This document shows, piece by piece, positions 8,237-16,520 of a stretch of 64,000 nucleotides of DNA (position 1 is the stretch's first letter; each line of letters opens with the position of its first letter). Position numbers and translations under genes: made by a program. The notes beneath the pieces are model-generated. The model saw nothing but the letters and a program-made list of their open reading frames with translations, did no database searches and was not told where the DNA came from. The stretch is from Clostridium sp. AN503. Its GTDB lineage: Bacteria; Bacillota; Clostridia; Lachnospirales; Lachnospiraceae. The stretch lies in NCBI RefSeq assembly GCF_040719375.1, contig NZ_JBFDTP010000002.1, positions 930,001 through 994,000 of the forward strand, in the 5' to 3' direction.

Positions 8237-8884
8237 ATGATGGAAGACGGTATGAAAAACAACGAGAATATGAAAAACGAAGAAAATATGGTGAACAAAG
8301 AATGTGGTGAACGTATGACAGAGTTAAGAGTGTTGGATGCAGGACAGGTGAAGGAGATTTATGATACTTATATGACTACGGATTTTCCGAAGAGCGAGCT
8401 GCCGCCGGTGGAGGCGTTTTTTGAGCGGTTGGAGCGGGGGATCTATGAGTGTCTGGGGCTTTATGAGAATGGGGCGCTGAGGGCATATGGGTATTTTACG
8501 AGAAATGATGAGCGGGGATATATGCTTTTGGATTTTCTGGCGGTCTGCCCGGAGTATCGAAGCGGCGGCTATGGCAGTAAATTTTTGCAGATGGTCAAAG
8601 AATATTTTCCGGAGAGAAATGGTATCCTTCTGGAGTGTGAGTCTCTGCGGACAGCGCCGGATGAGGCGCAGCGGGAGATCAGAAGCAGGAGAATCAAGTT
8701 CTATCTGAGGAACGGCTGCCGGGAGACCAATGTGTCGTCCTGTTTGTTTGGGGTAGATTTTGATATTCTGTATCTGCCGCTTAAGGAGGAGGAACCGCAG
8801 GTGGATGTGGAACTGTGTGGAATCTATCGCCTGATGTTTGGGGAGGAGAGATTCAGGAAATATGCAAAGGTATCCTTACGGTAA
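8237..8884 (+). CDS. GNAT-type N-acetyltransferase
   Basis: About 215 residues from the ATG at 8237, which has GAGGAG 9 bases upstream; the open frame runs further back but only through the palindrome. The core matches the GNAT fold: GYFTRNDERGYMLLDFLAV, then the acetyl-CoA loop CPEYRSGGYGSKFLQ, and ILLECES. The first 26 residues (MMEDGMKNNENMKNEEN...) are low-complexity, and the conserved protein may instead begin at the ATG at 8315, which lacks a clear ribosome site. The substrate is unknown. Confidence 0.75.
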   Translation: MMEDGMKNNENMKNEENMVNKECGERMTELRVLDAGQVKEIYDTYMTTDFPKSELPPVEAFFERLERGIYECLGLYENGALRAYGYFTRNDERGYMLLDFLAVCPEYRSGGYGSKFLQMVKEYFPERNGILLECESLRTAPDEAQREIRSRRIKFYLRNGCRETNVSSCLFGVDFDILYLPLKEEEPQVDVELCGIYRLMFGEERFRKYAKVSLR

Positions 8885-8964
8885 CAGAGGAACCTGCAGG
8901 ACACGTATTGATTTTTTGCTGTAGTTTGTGGTATGATATCACACAATCTTATGTAAAATTCCGC

Positions 8965-8993
8965 TTGTCAGCCTGATATGGCTTCGTTATAAT
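8965..8993 (+). promoter_or_regulatory. Promoter for the ThyX-like/folA operon
   Basis: TTGTCA (8965-8970), a 17-base spacer and TATAAT (8988-8993). Transcription would start near 9000, about 30 bases before the ThyX-like gene. Confidence 0.75.
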
Positions 8994-9029
8994 AGAGGGC
9001 AGGCAATATGCGATGAAAGGACAGGAAGG

Positions 9030-9665
9030 ATGATCAAATTAGAACGTACCAGTGTGATGAACCTGGAGAACGCGATCCGCGGCGCACGTAACCCTATGAA
9101 CAGTTGGAACAGGATGGACAGCGCCTACGATGAGGATGGCAATTATATCCTGGGCCCCAATGATCTGGGGCTGGCGAAGCGCCTTCGCAGAGCAGGCAGT
9201 GATCACCGTAAATATATCCGCCAGGTTTTTGTATCGGTAGATATTACAGCGCCGCTGTACTGGTGGAAGGAATATGACACTTATAAGGTGGGGACGGTGG
9301 CGAACTCCACCAGCACCATGCACAAGATCCACAGCAAGCCCTTTGAGCTTGATGATTTCAGCACGGACCACATGACGCCGGAGACCCTGGCATTTATGGG
9401 GACAGTGGTGGAACAGCTGGAGCAGATCCGGCTTAAATATATGGAGACGAAGGATAAGGCAGACTGGTATGATCTGATCCAGCTGCTTCCGTCCAGCTAC
9501 AACCAGATGCGGACCTGCACGCTGAATTACGAGACGCTGATCAATATCTATTTTGCCAGACGCAGCCATAAGCTTTTAGAGTGGCATACCTTCTGCGACT
9601 GGATTGTATCCCTTCCTTACGGGAAAGAGTTGATCCTTGCGGAGGATGGGGAGGAATCTGTTTGA
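9030..9665 (+). CDS. ThyX-like protein lacking the RHR signature
   Basis: This 211-residue soluble protein overlaps folA by four bases. The segment FVSVDITAPLYWWKEYDTYKVG (about residues 70-90) and the later QMRTCTLNYETLINIYFARR look like the positions where FAD-dependent thymidylate synthase ThyX has its flavin/dUMP site. The diagnostic RHR...S motif is absent, replaced by YWWKEYDTYK. I infer a diverged ThyX relative; the pairing with dihydrofolate reductase supports a link to thymidylate or folate. The ATG follows AAAGGA by 8 bases. It could equally be an unrelated conserved family, so no gene symbol is given. Confidence 0.55.
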   Translation: MIKLERTSVMNLENAIRGARNPMNSWNRMDSAYDEDGNYILGPNDLGLAKRLRRAGSDHRKYIRQVFVSVDITAPLYWWKEYDTYKVGTVANSTSTMHKIHSKPFELDDFSTDHMTPETLAFMGTVVEQLEQIRLKYMETKDKADWYDLIQLLPSSYNQMRTCTLNYETLINIYFARRSHKLLEWHTFCDWIVSLPYGKELILAEDGEESV

Positions 9666-10153
9666 ATATTATCGTAGCAGTGGATAAACATTGGGCCATC
9701 GGCAGCAGGGGTCAGCTGCTGGTGAGCATCCCCCATGACCAGAAGCGTTTCCGGGAGATGACCCTGGGAAAGGTCATTGTCATGGGCAGGAAGACGTTGG
9801 AGAGCCTTCCTGGGGGACAGCCGTTATACGGACGTACCAATGTGGTGCTGAGCCGGAACCCGGAGTATCAGGTGAAGGGAGCGGAGGTCTGCCACAGCAT
9901 GGAGGAGACGCTTTCCTTTTTGAAGGCGTATCCCTCGGAAGATATTTATATCATCGGCGGAGGCAGCATCTATGAGCAGTTTTTGCCCCTGTGTGACAGG
10001 GCGGAAGTGACCTGGATCGATTTTGCTTACGATTCAGACACGGGATTTCCGAATCTGGAAGAACTGCCGGGGTGGGAGCTGAGGACAGAGAGCGATGAGC
10101 AGACGTATTTTGACCTGTGCTATACCTACCGGACTTATGAAAAGACGGAGTGA
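9662..10153 (+). CDS. folA: Dihydrofolate reductase
   Basis: It reduces dihydrofolate to tetrahydrofolate with NADPH. The 163-residue chain starts at TTG 9662, overlapping the previous stop (TTGA), with GGGGAGG about 8 bases upstream. The longer open frame runs back inside the ThyX-like gene and is not credible. Family motifs are present: NIIVAVDKHWAIG at the N-terminus, GRKTLESLPG for NADPH binding near residue 40, and YIIGGGSIYEQFLP near residue 100. Translation is probably coupled to the upstream ThyX-like gene. This arrangement mimics the common thyA-folA pair. Confidence 0.93.
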   Translation: MNIIVAVDKHWAIGSRGQLLVSIPHDQKRFREMTLGKVIVMGRKTLESLPGGQPLYGRTNVVLSRNPEYQVKGAEVCHSMEETLSFLKAYPSEDIYIIGGGSIYEQFLPLCDRAEVTWIDFAYDSDTGFPNLEELPGWELRTESDEQTYFDLCYTYRTYEKTE

Positions 10154-10218
10154 GAGTGACAACGGCGGAATCATGAATGGGAAGCCGAATATACAGGAAG
10201 ATGATCAGGAGGATGGAA

Positions 10219-11100
10219 ATGTATAAGATTTTAAAAGCGGAAAAGCTGGCGGATAAGATTTTCCTCATGGATGTGGAAGCGCCGCGGGTGGCAAAGTCCT
10301 GTCAGCCGGGTGAATTTGTCATTGTAAAGATCGATGAGAAGGGGGAACGGATCCCGCTTACAATCTGCGATTATGACCGGGAGCGGGGGACTGTGACTAT
10401 CGTGTTCCAGATCGTGGGAGCCTCCACTCAGAGGATGTCGCTCCTTGCGGCAGGAGACGCGTTCCAGGATTTTGTGGGACCCTTAGGGCAGGCGTCCGAG
10501 TTCGTGAAGGAAGACTTGGAAGAAGTGAAAAAACGCAGATATTTATTCGTGGCGGGCGGTGTGGGAACCGCTCCTGTCTATCCGCAGGTGAAGTGGATGA
10601 AGGAACACGGCATCGATGTGGATGTGATCGTGGGAGCCAAGAATAAGGAACTGCTGATCCTGGAAGACATGATGAAGGATGTGGCAGGCAATCTGTACAT
10701 AACTACCGATGACGGCTCCTATGTGCGAAAAGGCATGGTGACAGATGTGATCAGGGATCTGGTGGAGAACCAGGGCAGACACTACGACGTGTGTGTGGCC
10801 ATCGGACCGATGATCATGATGAAGTTTGTCTGCAAGCTGACAAAGGAGCTGGGACTCCATACGATTGTCAGCATGAACCCGGTCATGGTGGACGGGACCG
10901 GCATGTGCGGGGCCTGCCGTCTGACTGTAGGCGATGAGGTAAAGTTCGCCTGCGTGGACGGACCGGAGTTTGATGGGCACCTGGTGAATTTTGACGAGGC
11001 GATGAAACGCCAGCAGATGTATAAGACCGAAGAAGGCCGGGCGATGTTAAAAGCCTTAGAGGGCGACACTCATCACGGCGGCTGCGGCAACTGCAACTGA
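10219..11100 (+). CDS. nfnA: NfnA-type ferredoxin-NADP reductase subunit (sulfide dehydrogenase-like)
   Basis: This 293-residue flavoprotein forms, with the next gene, the electron-bifurcating NADH-dependent reduced ferredoxin:NADP+ oxidoreductase. An FAD/NAD-binding reductase domain (GEFVIVKIDEKGERIPL, then YLFVAGGVGTAPVYPQ) is followed by a [2Fe-2S] segment with GTGMCGACR and FACVDGPEFDGH. The C-terminus ends GGCGNCN, an extra CxxC. The start at 10219 has CAGGAGG 6 bases upstream; the ORF extends to 10177 without a ribosome site. It lies 38 bases before nfnB. It could also be annotated as the alpha chain of glutamate synthase, but no large GltB is present. Confidence 0.88.
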   Translation: MYKILKAEKLADKIFLMDVEAPRVAKSCQPGEFVIVKIDEKGERIPLTICDYDRERGTVTIVFQIVGASTQRMSLLAAGDAFQDFVGPLGQASEFVKEDLEEVKKRRYLFVAGGVGTAPVYPQVKWMKEHGIDVDVIVGAKNKELLILEDMMKDVAGNLYITTDDGSYVRKGMVTDVIRDLVENQGRHYDVCVAIGPMIMMKFVCKLTKELGLHTIVSMNPVMVDGTGMCGACRLTVGDEVKFACVDGPEFDGHLVNFDEAMKRQQMYKTEEGRAMLKALEGDTHHGGCGNCN

Positions 11101-11138
11101 CCGTTACGGATACCAGGAACAATCGGAGGACAAAGAAG

Positions 11139-12527
11139 ATGGACGTATTAAAGAAAGTGCCTGTGAGAGAGCAGGATGCAAAGGTTCGCGCAACCAATTT
11201 TGAAGAAGTTTGCTATGGCTACAATAAAGAAGAAGCGATGGAGGAAGCCTCCAGATGCCTGAAATGTAAAAATGCAAAGTGCATGGGCGGCTGTCCGGTC
11301 TCCATCAACATTCCCGGTTTTATCAAGGAAGTGGAGGCTGGCAATTTTGAGGAGGCAGCCAATGTGATCGCGGAAGCCTCCGCCCTTCCGGCAGTCTGCG
11401 GCCGCGTGTGCCCGCAGGAAAGCCAGTGCGAGGGCGTATGTATCCGCGGTATCAAGGGCGAGCCGGTCTCCATCGGGAAGCTGGAGCGTTTTGTGGCGGA
11501 CTGGTCCCGGGAAAATGGATTTGTCCCCAGGGCTGCCAAGGAAAAGCTTGGGAAGAAGGTAGCTGTAGTCGGTTCCGGCCCGGCAGGACTTACCTGTGCC
11601 GGGGATCTGGCAAAGCTGGGCTATGATGTGACGATCTTTGAGGCGCTCCATGAGCCGGGCGGCGTTCTGACCTACGGTATCCCTGAGTTCCGTCTGCCGA
11701 AGGAAACGGTGGTGCGCGCTGAGATCGAGAACGTGAAGAAGCTGGGTGTGGAGATTGAGACAGACGTGATCATCGGCAAGTCCGTGACCATCGATGAATT
11801 GATGGATGAGGAAGGGTACGAAGCTGTATTCATCGGTTCCGGCGCAGGTCTCCCGAAGTTCATGGGCATTCCGGGCGAGAATGCCAACGGCGTGTTCTCC
11901 GCCAATGAATACCTGACCAGAAACAACCTGATGAAGGCGTTTCGTGAGGACTACGATACCCCGATCGTGGCAGGGAAAAAGGTAGCTGTGGTCGGCGGCG
12001 GCAACGTGGCCATGGATGCGGCAAGGACCGCGCTGCGCCTGGGCGCTGAGGTCTACATCGTGTACCGCCGGAGCGAGGCGGAGCTTCCTGCCCGTGTGGA
12101 GGAGGTCCATCATGCACAGCAGGAGGGCGTTGATTTCCGACTGCTGACAAATCCGGTGGAGATCCTGACGGATGAAAATGACTGGGTCAAAGGGATCCGT
12201 GTGAGAAAGATGGAGTTGGGCGAGCCGGACGCTTCCGGCAGAAGAAGGCCGGTGGAGATCCCGGGTTCTGATTATACGATGGATGTGGATACGGTGATCA
12301 TGTCCCTGGGCACCTCCCCGAACCCGCTGATCTCCTCCACCACGGAGGGGCTGGAGAGCAATAAGCGTGGCTGCATCGTGGCGGAACCGGAGAACGGGCA
12401 GACCACCAGGCCGGGCGTGTTTGCAGGCGGCGACGCGGTGACCGGCGCGGCTACGGTCATTCTGGCTATGGAAGCAGGTAAAAAGGGAGCCAAGGGCATC
12501 CACGAGTACTTAAGTGGGAAAAAGTAG
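11139..12527 (+). CDS. nfnB: NfnB: NADPH-dependent glutamate synthase-like subunit
   Basis: This 462-residue FAD/NADPH oxidoreductase has two [4Fe-4S] motifs in its N-terminal domain: CLKCKNAKCMGGCPV near residue 43 and CGRVCPQESQCEGVC near residue 87. They are followed by Rossmann folds at VAVVGSGPAGLTCA and VAVVGGGNVAMDAAR. In homologues this chain carries the bifurcating flavin and binds NADP(H). Together with NfnA it moves electrons between NADH, ferredoxin and NADPH, a typical anaerobe device. The alternative name gltA (glutamate synthase small chain) fits the fold, but the nfnA neighbour makes Nfn more likely. A possible promoter and a hairpin follow the stop. Confidence 0.9.
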   Translation: MDVLKKVPVREQDAKVRATNFEEVCYGYNKEEAMEEASRCLKCKNAKCMGGCPVSINIPGFIKEVEAGNFEEAANVIAEASALPAVCGRVCPQESQCEGVCIRGIKGEPVSIGKLERFVADWSRENGFVPRAAKEKLGKKVAVVGSGPAGLTCAGDLAKLGYDVTIFEALHEPGGVLTYGIPEFRLPKETVVRAEIENVKKLGVEIETDVIIGKSVTIDELMDEEGYEAVFIGSGAGLPKFMGIPGENANGVFSANEYLTRNNLMKAFREDYDTPIVAGKKVAVVGGGNVAMDAARTALRLGAEVYIVYRRSEAELPARVEEVHHAQQEGVDFRLLTNPVEILTDENDWVKGIRVRKMELGEPDASGRRRPVEIPGSDYTMDVDTVIMSLGTSPNPLISSTTEGLESNKRGCIVAEPENGQTTRPGVFAGGDAVTGAATVILAMEAGKKGAKGIHEYLSGKK

Positions 12528-12557
12528 TTGAGAATCTACATAGTTCTATGCTATACT
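12528..12557 (+). promoter_or_regulatory. Possible promoter for the tandem MATE genes
   Basis: TTGAGA (12528-12533), an 18-base spacer and TATACT (12552-12557), immediately after nfnB. The predicted start would place the hairpin at 12587 inside the leader of the MATE mRNA. Confidence 0.5.
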
Positions 12558-12586
12558 GTTAACAGAATAGTTGAATAATTCAAGCA

Positions 12587-12622
12587 GGGTGTTGCGATAT
12601 CTGTCGCAGCACCCCTCTTTTT
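12587..12622 (+). terminator. Intrinsic terminator or attenuator before the MATE pair
   Basis: GGGTGTTGCGA (12587-12597) pairs with TCGCAGCACCC (12604-12614), followed by a T-rich run to 12622. It can end the nfnAB mRNA. It also lies about 25 bases downstream of the candidate promoter at 12528, so it could act as an attenuator. Confidence 0.7.
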
Positions 12623-12707
12623 CGAGAAGTTCCGGAAATTTTGACTTATGTTGAACAGAAAATCCCGAACGTATAGATGAACCAGCAAATAGAAAGGTAC
12701 TTTAGGA

Positions 12708-14081
12708 ATGGAACGAAAGAACAGGCATATTGACTTGCTGCACGGCAGCATCCTGCCATCCCTGACCGGGTTGGCGGTGCCGATCATGGCAACCTCTATG
12801 GTGCAGACCGCATACAACTTAACAGACATGGCGTGGATCGGAAGCGTGGGCAGCGGCGCGGTGGCGGCGGTCGGAGCTGCGGGCATGTACACCTGGCTTT
12901 CGACCGGGATCGTGACCTTGGCCAGGATGGGCGGACAGATCAAGGTGGCCCACAGCCTGGGGGAGGGCAGTGAGAGCGAGGCGGCCGAGTATGGGCGGGG
13001 CGCCCTGCAGATGACGGTTCTCCTGGCATTTGCCTTTGCCGTGGCTGTGAATCTTTTTTCTGCGCAGCTTATTGGATTTTTCAGATTGTCCAATGGAAGG
13101 ACCGTTCAGCAGGCAGTTGATTATCTGCGGATCGCAGGCGGACTGATCCTGTTCTCCTTTTTAAACCAGACGCTGACGGGGCTGTTTACCGCTGTTGGGG
13201 ACAGCCGTACGCCGTTTTTGGCAAACTGTACCGGTCTGGCGGTGAACATGGTCCTGGATCCAGTGCTGATCTTTGGCCTGGGGCCGTTTCCAAGGCTGGA
13301 GGCGGTGGGGGCAGCAGTTGCTACGGTGACCGCACAGTTTGTAGTGACTTTGGTCATGCTGCGGCGCGCATCCAGAGATACCGTGCTGTTTGATAAGATC
13401 AGGTTCTGGCAGAAGACTTCCGGCCGTTATATCCGGACGATGTTAAAGCTCGGGGTTCCTTCGTCCCTGCAGAGTATGCTGTATTCCAGCATATCCATGG
13501 TACTGACCCGAATGGTAGCGTCCTGGGGGGATTCTGCGGTGGCGGTACAGCGTGTGGGTGGTCAGATCGAATGTATTTCCTGGATGACCGCAGAGGGATT
13601 TGGTTCTGCGATGAATGCATTTACCGGACAGAATTACGGGGCCAGGCTGTATGAACGGGTCAAAAAGAGCTACTGGCTGGCGCTGGCTGTCATTGGCATA
13701 TGGGGCGTCATGACCTCCTGTCTGCTGGTATTCGGCGCGGAGCCGGTGTTCCGCCTGTTTATCCGGGAGCCGGAAGTGGTGCCTCTTGGCATCAGTTATC
13801 TGGTCATCATCGGATATGGACAGATGCCCATGTGTGTGGAACTGATGACTGTGGGAGCGCTGCAGGGGATGGGAAAGACCATGTCCTGTTCGGTCCTGAC
13901 CATTATCTTCACAGCTGCCCGTATCCCTCTTGCAGTCCTGCTAGCAGGTACGGCGCTGGGGCTGGATGGGATCTGGTGGGCGCTGACGATCACCAGCATC
14001 ACGAAGGGGATCGTATTTCTGGCCTATTATGCCCGGACACTTGGGAGGCTGCCTGGAGCGGCAGCAGTGAAGGGGCTTTGA
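12708..14081 (+). CDS. MATE family efflux transporter (second)
   Basis: This 457-residue polytopic protein has the MATE pattern SLTGLAVPIMATSMVQTAYNL at the N-terminus and LKLGVPSSLQSMLYSSISMV starting the second half. It starts at the ATG at 12708. The next MATE gene begins 87 bases after its stop, so the two are likely one transcript. The pair is not a recent duplication, since their sequences differ throughout. Exported substrate unknown. Confidence 0.88.
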   Translation: MERKNRHIDLLHGSILPSLTGLAVPIMATSMVQTAYNLTDMAWIGSVGSGAVAAVGAAGMYTWLSTGIVTLARMGGQIKVAHSLGEGSESEAAEYGRGALQMTVLLAFAFAVAVNLFSAQLIGFFRLSNGRTVQQAVDYLRIAGGLILFSFLNQTLTGLFTAVGDSRTPFLANCTGLAVNMVLDPVLIFGLGPFPRLEAVGAAVATVTAQFVVTLVMLRRASRDTVLFDKIRFWQKTSGRYIRTMLKLGVPSSLQSMLYSSISMVLTRMVASWGDSAVAVQRVGGQIECISWMTAEGFGSAMNAFTGQNYGARLYERVKKSYWLALAVIGIWGVMTSCLLVFGAEPVFRLFIREPEVVPLGISYLVIIGYGQMPMCVELMTVGALQGMGKTMSCSVLTIIFTAARIPLAVLLAGTALGLDGIWWALTITSITKGIVFLAYYARTLGRLPGAAAVKGL

Positions 14082-14167
14082 TGGACGGGATGCTTCAGAT
14101 ATGGACTTAGGGTATGGGTTTCGGATACAGGCAGAATATAGGGATAGAGGGGAGACAGAATACAGAT

Positions 14168-15598
14168 ATGGCAGGGATATTAACAAAGGAAGAAAAATTC
14201 AGACAGATGATAGAGACTCCGGTGAACAAGCTGATTCCCAGACTGGCGGTGCCGACGATCATCAGTATGCTGGTGACATCCATTTATAATATGGCGGACA
14301 CATTTTTTGTGAGCCAGATCGGGACCAGCGCCTCCGGTGCGGTGGGCATCATGTTTTCCGCCATGGCGATGATCCAGGCGATCGGTTTTACGCTGGGTAT
14401 GGGGAGTGGGAATAATATCTCACGTTCCCTTGGGAATCGGGATGAGGACAGGGCCAGCCTTTTTGCTGCCACGTCATTTTTTACGGCGGGAGCCATTGGC
14501 ATCCTGATCATGATATTCGGCACCCTGTTTTCCAGACAGATGGTATTTTTCCTGGGGGCAACGAATACGATTGCGCCTTATGCCCAGGATTATGCCAGAT
14601 ATATCCTGATCGCGGCTCCGTTCATGATGACCTCTTTTGTAATGAACAATATTCTCCGGGCACAGGGCAGCGCCATGTTTGCCATGATCGGGATCACCAC
14701 CGGAGGCATACTGAATATGATTCTGGACCCTATTTTTATTTTTAAGTTCCACATGGGGATCTCAGGGGCGGCGATCGCGACGATGGTGAGCCAGATGATC
14801 AGCTTCTGTATCCTGCTCTACCAGTGCAACTCCCATGAGGACTGTATCAAGATCCAGGTTTCTAAATTCCGTCCAACCTTGAAGGTTTATGGGGAGATCC
14901 TTCATGCCGGGCTGCCGTCCTTCTGCCGCCAGGGGCTGGCGAGTGTGGCGGCGGTGGTGCTGAATTTTGCAGCCGGGCCTTATGGAGACGCGGCGATCGC
15001 AGCCATGTCCATTGTTACGAGATTTATGATGTTCATCAATTCCAGCCTGATCGGATTTGGACAGGGCTTCCAGCCGGTATGCGGATTTAACTTTGGCGCA
15101 AAGCGTTACGACCGGGTGCTGGAGGCGTACTGGTTCTGCGTAAAGGTGGCGGTAGCCATGCTGACCGTGTTCGGCATCGTGGCGTTTGTCATCAGCCGCC
15201 CGATCATCACGTCTTTCCGGCGGGAGGATCTGGAGGTGATCGAGATCGGTACCCTGGCCCTGCGGCTCCAGCTGCTGACCATGCCGTTCCAGGCCTGGGT
15301 CATCATGGTCAATATGCTGACCCAGTCCATCGGTTACGGCTTTAGGGCATCCATTGTGGCCATGGGGAGGCAGGGGCTGTTTCTGATCCCCACGCTGTTA
15401 GTCCTGCCGCGGACCATGGGACTTTTGGGCCTCCAGATGGCTCAGCCGATCGCGGATATGCTGACCTTTGTGCTGGCGACGGTGATCGTGGTGGGGATCT
15501 TAAAAGAACTGCGTCAGTTGAAGCTTCAGCAGCCGGAATTTGCAGGCGGACCGGCGGCGGAGACGGATTCACAGACAGTCACGGGCGGGCAGGCATAG
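14168..15598 (+). CDS. MATE family efflux transporter (third)
   Basis: This polytopic protein of about 476 residues shows MATE motifs: PRLAVPTIISMLVTSIYNMADTF, then GSGNNISRSLGNRDED and HAGLPSFCRQGLASVAAVV. The ATG at 14168 is preferred, with AGAGGGGAG 13 bases before it; an upstream in-frame ATG at 14114 lacks any ribosome site. The C-terminus is hydrophilic, ending in a short Gln/Gly-rich tail. It probably shares a transcript with the preceding MATE gene. Whether the two act separately or together is unknown; MATE pumps are usually single chains. Confidence 0.88.
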   Translation: MAGILTKEEKFRQMIETPVNKLIPRLAVPTIISMLVTSIYNMADTFFVSQIGTSASGAVGIMFSAMAMIQAIGFTLGMGSGNNISRSLGNRDEDRASLFAATSFFTAGAIGILIMIFGTLFSRQMVFFLGATNTIAPYAQDYARYILIAAPFMMTSFVMNNILRAQGSAMFAMIGITTGGILNMILDPIFIFKFHMGISGAAIATMVSQMISFCILLYQCNSHEDCIKIQVSKFRPTLKVYGEILHAGLPSFCRQGLASVAAVVLNFAAGPYGDAAIAAMSIVTRFMMFINSSLIGFGQGFQPVCGFNFGAKRYDRVLEAYWFCVKVAVAMLTVFGIVAFVISRPIITSFRREDLEVIEIGTLALRLQLLTMPFQAWVIMVNMLTQSIGYGFRASIVAMGRQGLFLIPTLLVLPRTMGLLGLQMAQPIADMLTFVLATVIVVGILKELRQLKLQQPEFAGGPAAETDSQTVTGGQA

Positions 15599-15807
15599 GC
15601 GGGGCCTTATGAATGCGATAACTTCTTACAAAAAAATACAAAAATCACTGGACTAATTCAGATGTTTGTGAGAAAATAGAATCAAGTATGGTGTGATAAA
15701 TTTAACAAATTGTGTGCCGCCTTTTTGGCCTGTTGCGAGAGGCCGGGCGGCTGCAGGCTGTTAAAACGCGTACTTCAGGACATTACACAGTTGAAAGGAG
15801 TTTTAAC

Positions 15808-16500
15808 ATGATTTATTCACATGAAGTAGAAGAAATGTGCACAGTTGCACAGGGCGTTCATCATGGCGCCGCTCCGATCCCGGAGGAAGCAAAATGGGTA
15901 CAGTCCAAACAGGTTTCTGATATTTCCGGTTTGACCCACGGCGTGGGCTGGTGTGCTCCGCAGCAGGGTGCATGTAAGCTGACTCTGAACGTAAAAGAGG
16001 GTATCATCCAGGAGGCTCTGGTAGAGACCATTGGATGTTCCGGTATGACCCACTCCGCTGCTATGGCGGCTGAGATCCTTCCTGGAAGGACTGTTCTGGA
16101 AGCGCTCAACACCGATCTGGTATGTGACGCGATCAACACCGCTATGAGAGAGCTGTTCTTACAGATCGCATACGGCAGGACCCAGAGCGCGTTCTCCGAG
16201 GACGGTCTGCCGATCGGCGCAGGTCTGGAGGATTTAGGTAAGGGTCTCCGCTCTCAGGTGGGAACCATGTATGGCACTCTGAAAAAAGGTCCTCGTTATC
16301 TGGAGATGGCGGAAGGCTATGTTACCGGCATTGCACTGGATGCTGACAACGAGATTATCGGCTATCAGTTCGTAAGCCTTGGCAAGATGACTGACTTCAT
16401 CAAGAAGGGCGATGACCCGAACACTGCATGGGAAAAAGCAAAAGGTCAGTACGGCCGTGTAGCAGATGCAGTAAAGATCATTGACCCACGTCAGGAATAA
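15808..16500 (+). CDS. Iron-sulfur cluster scaffold-like protein paired with GGGtGRT
   Basis: This 230-residue soluble protein is preceded by GAAAGGAG 7 bases from the ATG; the longer open frame begins in the leader and is not supported. It resembles the NifU/IscU N-terminal fold: GWCAPQQGACKLTLNV, then ETIGCSGMTHSAAMAAEIL, place cysteines where scaffold proteins bind a cluster, although the usual third cysteine position is not obvious. Such proteins are commonly found next to GGGtGRT genes, as here, 20 bases upstream of one. The role of the pair is not established. Codon use suggests high expression. Confidence 0.7.
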   Translation: MIYSHEVEEMCTVAQGVHHGAAPIPEEAKWVQSKQVSDISGLTHGVGWCAPQQGACKLTLNVKEGIIQEALVETIGCSGMTHSAAMAAEILPGRTVLEALNTDLVCDAINTAMRELFLQIAYGRTQSAFSEDGLPIGAGLEDLGKGLRSQVGTMYGTLKKGPRYLEMAEGYVTGIALDADNEIIGYQFVSLGKMTDFIKKGDDPNTAWEKAKGQYGRVADAVKIIDPRQE

Positions 16501-16520
16501 TTGAAGGAGGACTACATATC

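Noticed and set aside
11148..12503. Long antisense ORF (451 codons) opposite nfnB
   Set aside because: It mirrors a high-GC conserved gene. Its translation is Arg/His-rich with no motif and no ribosome site.
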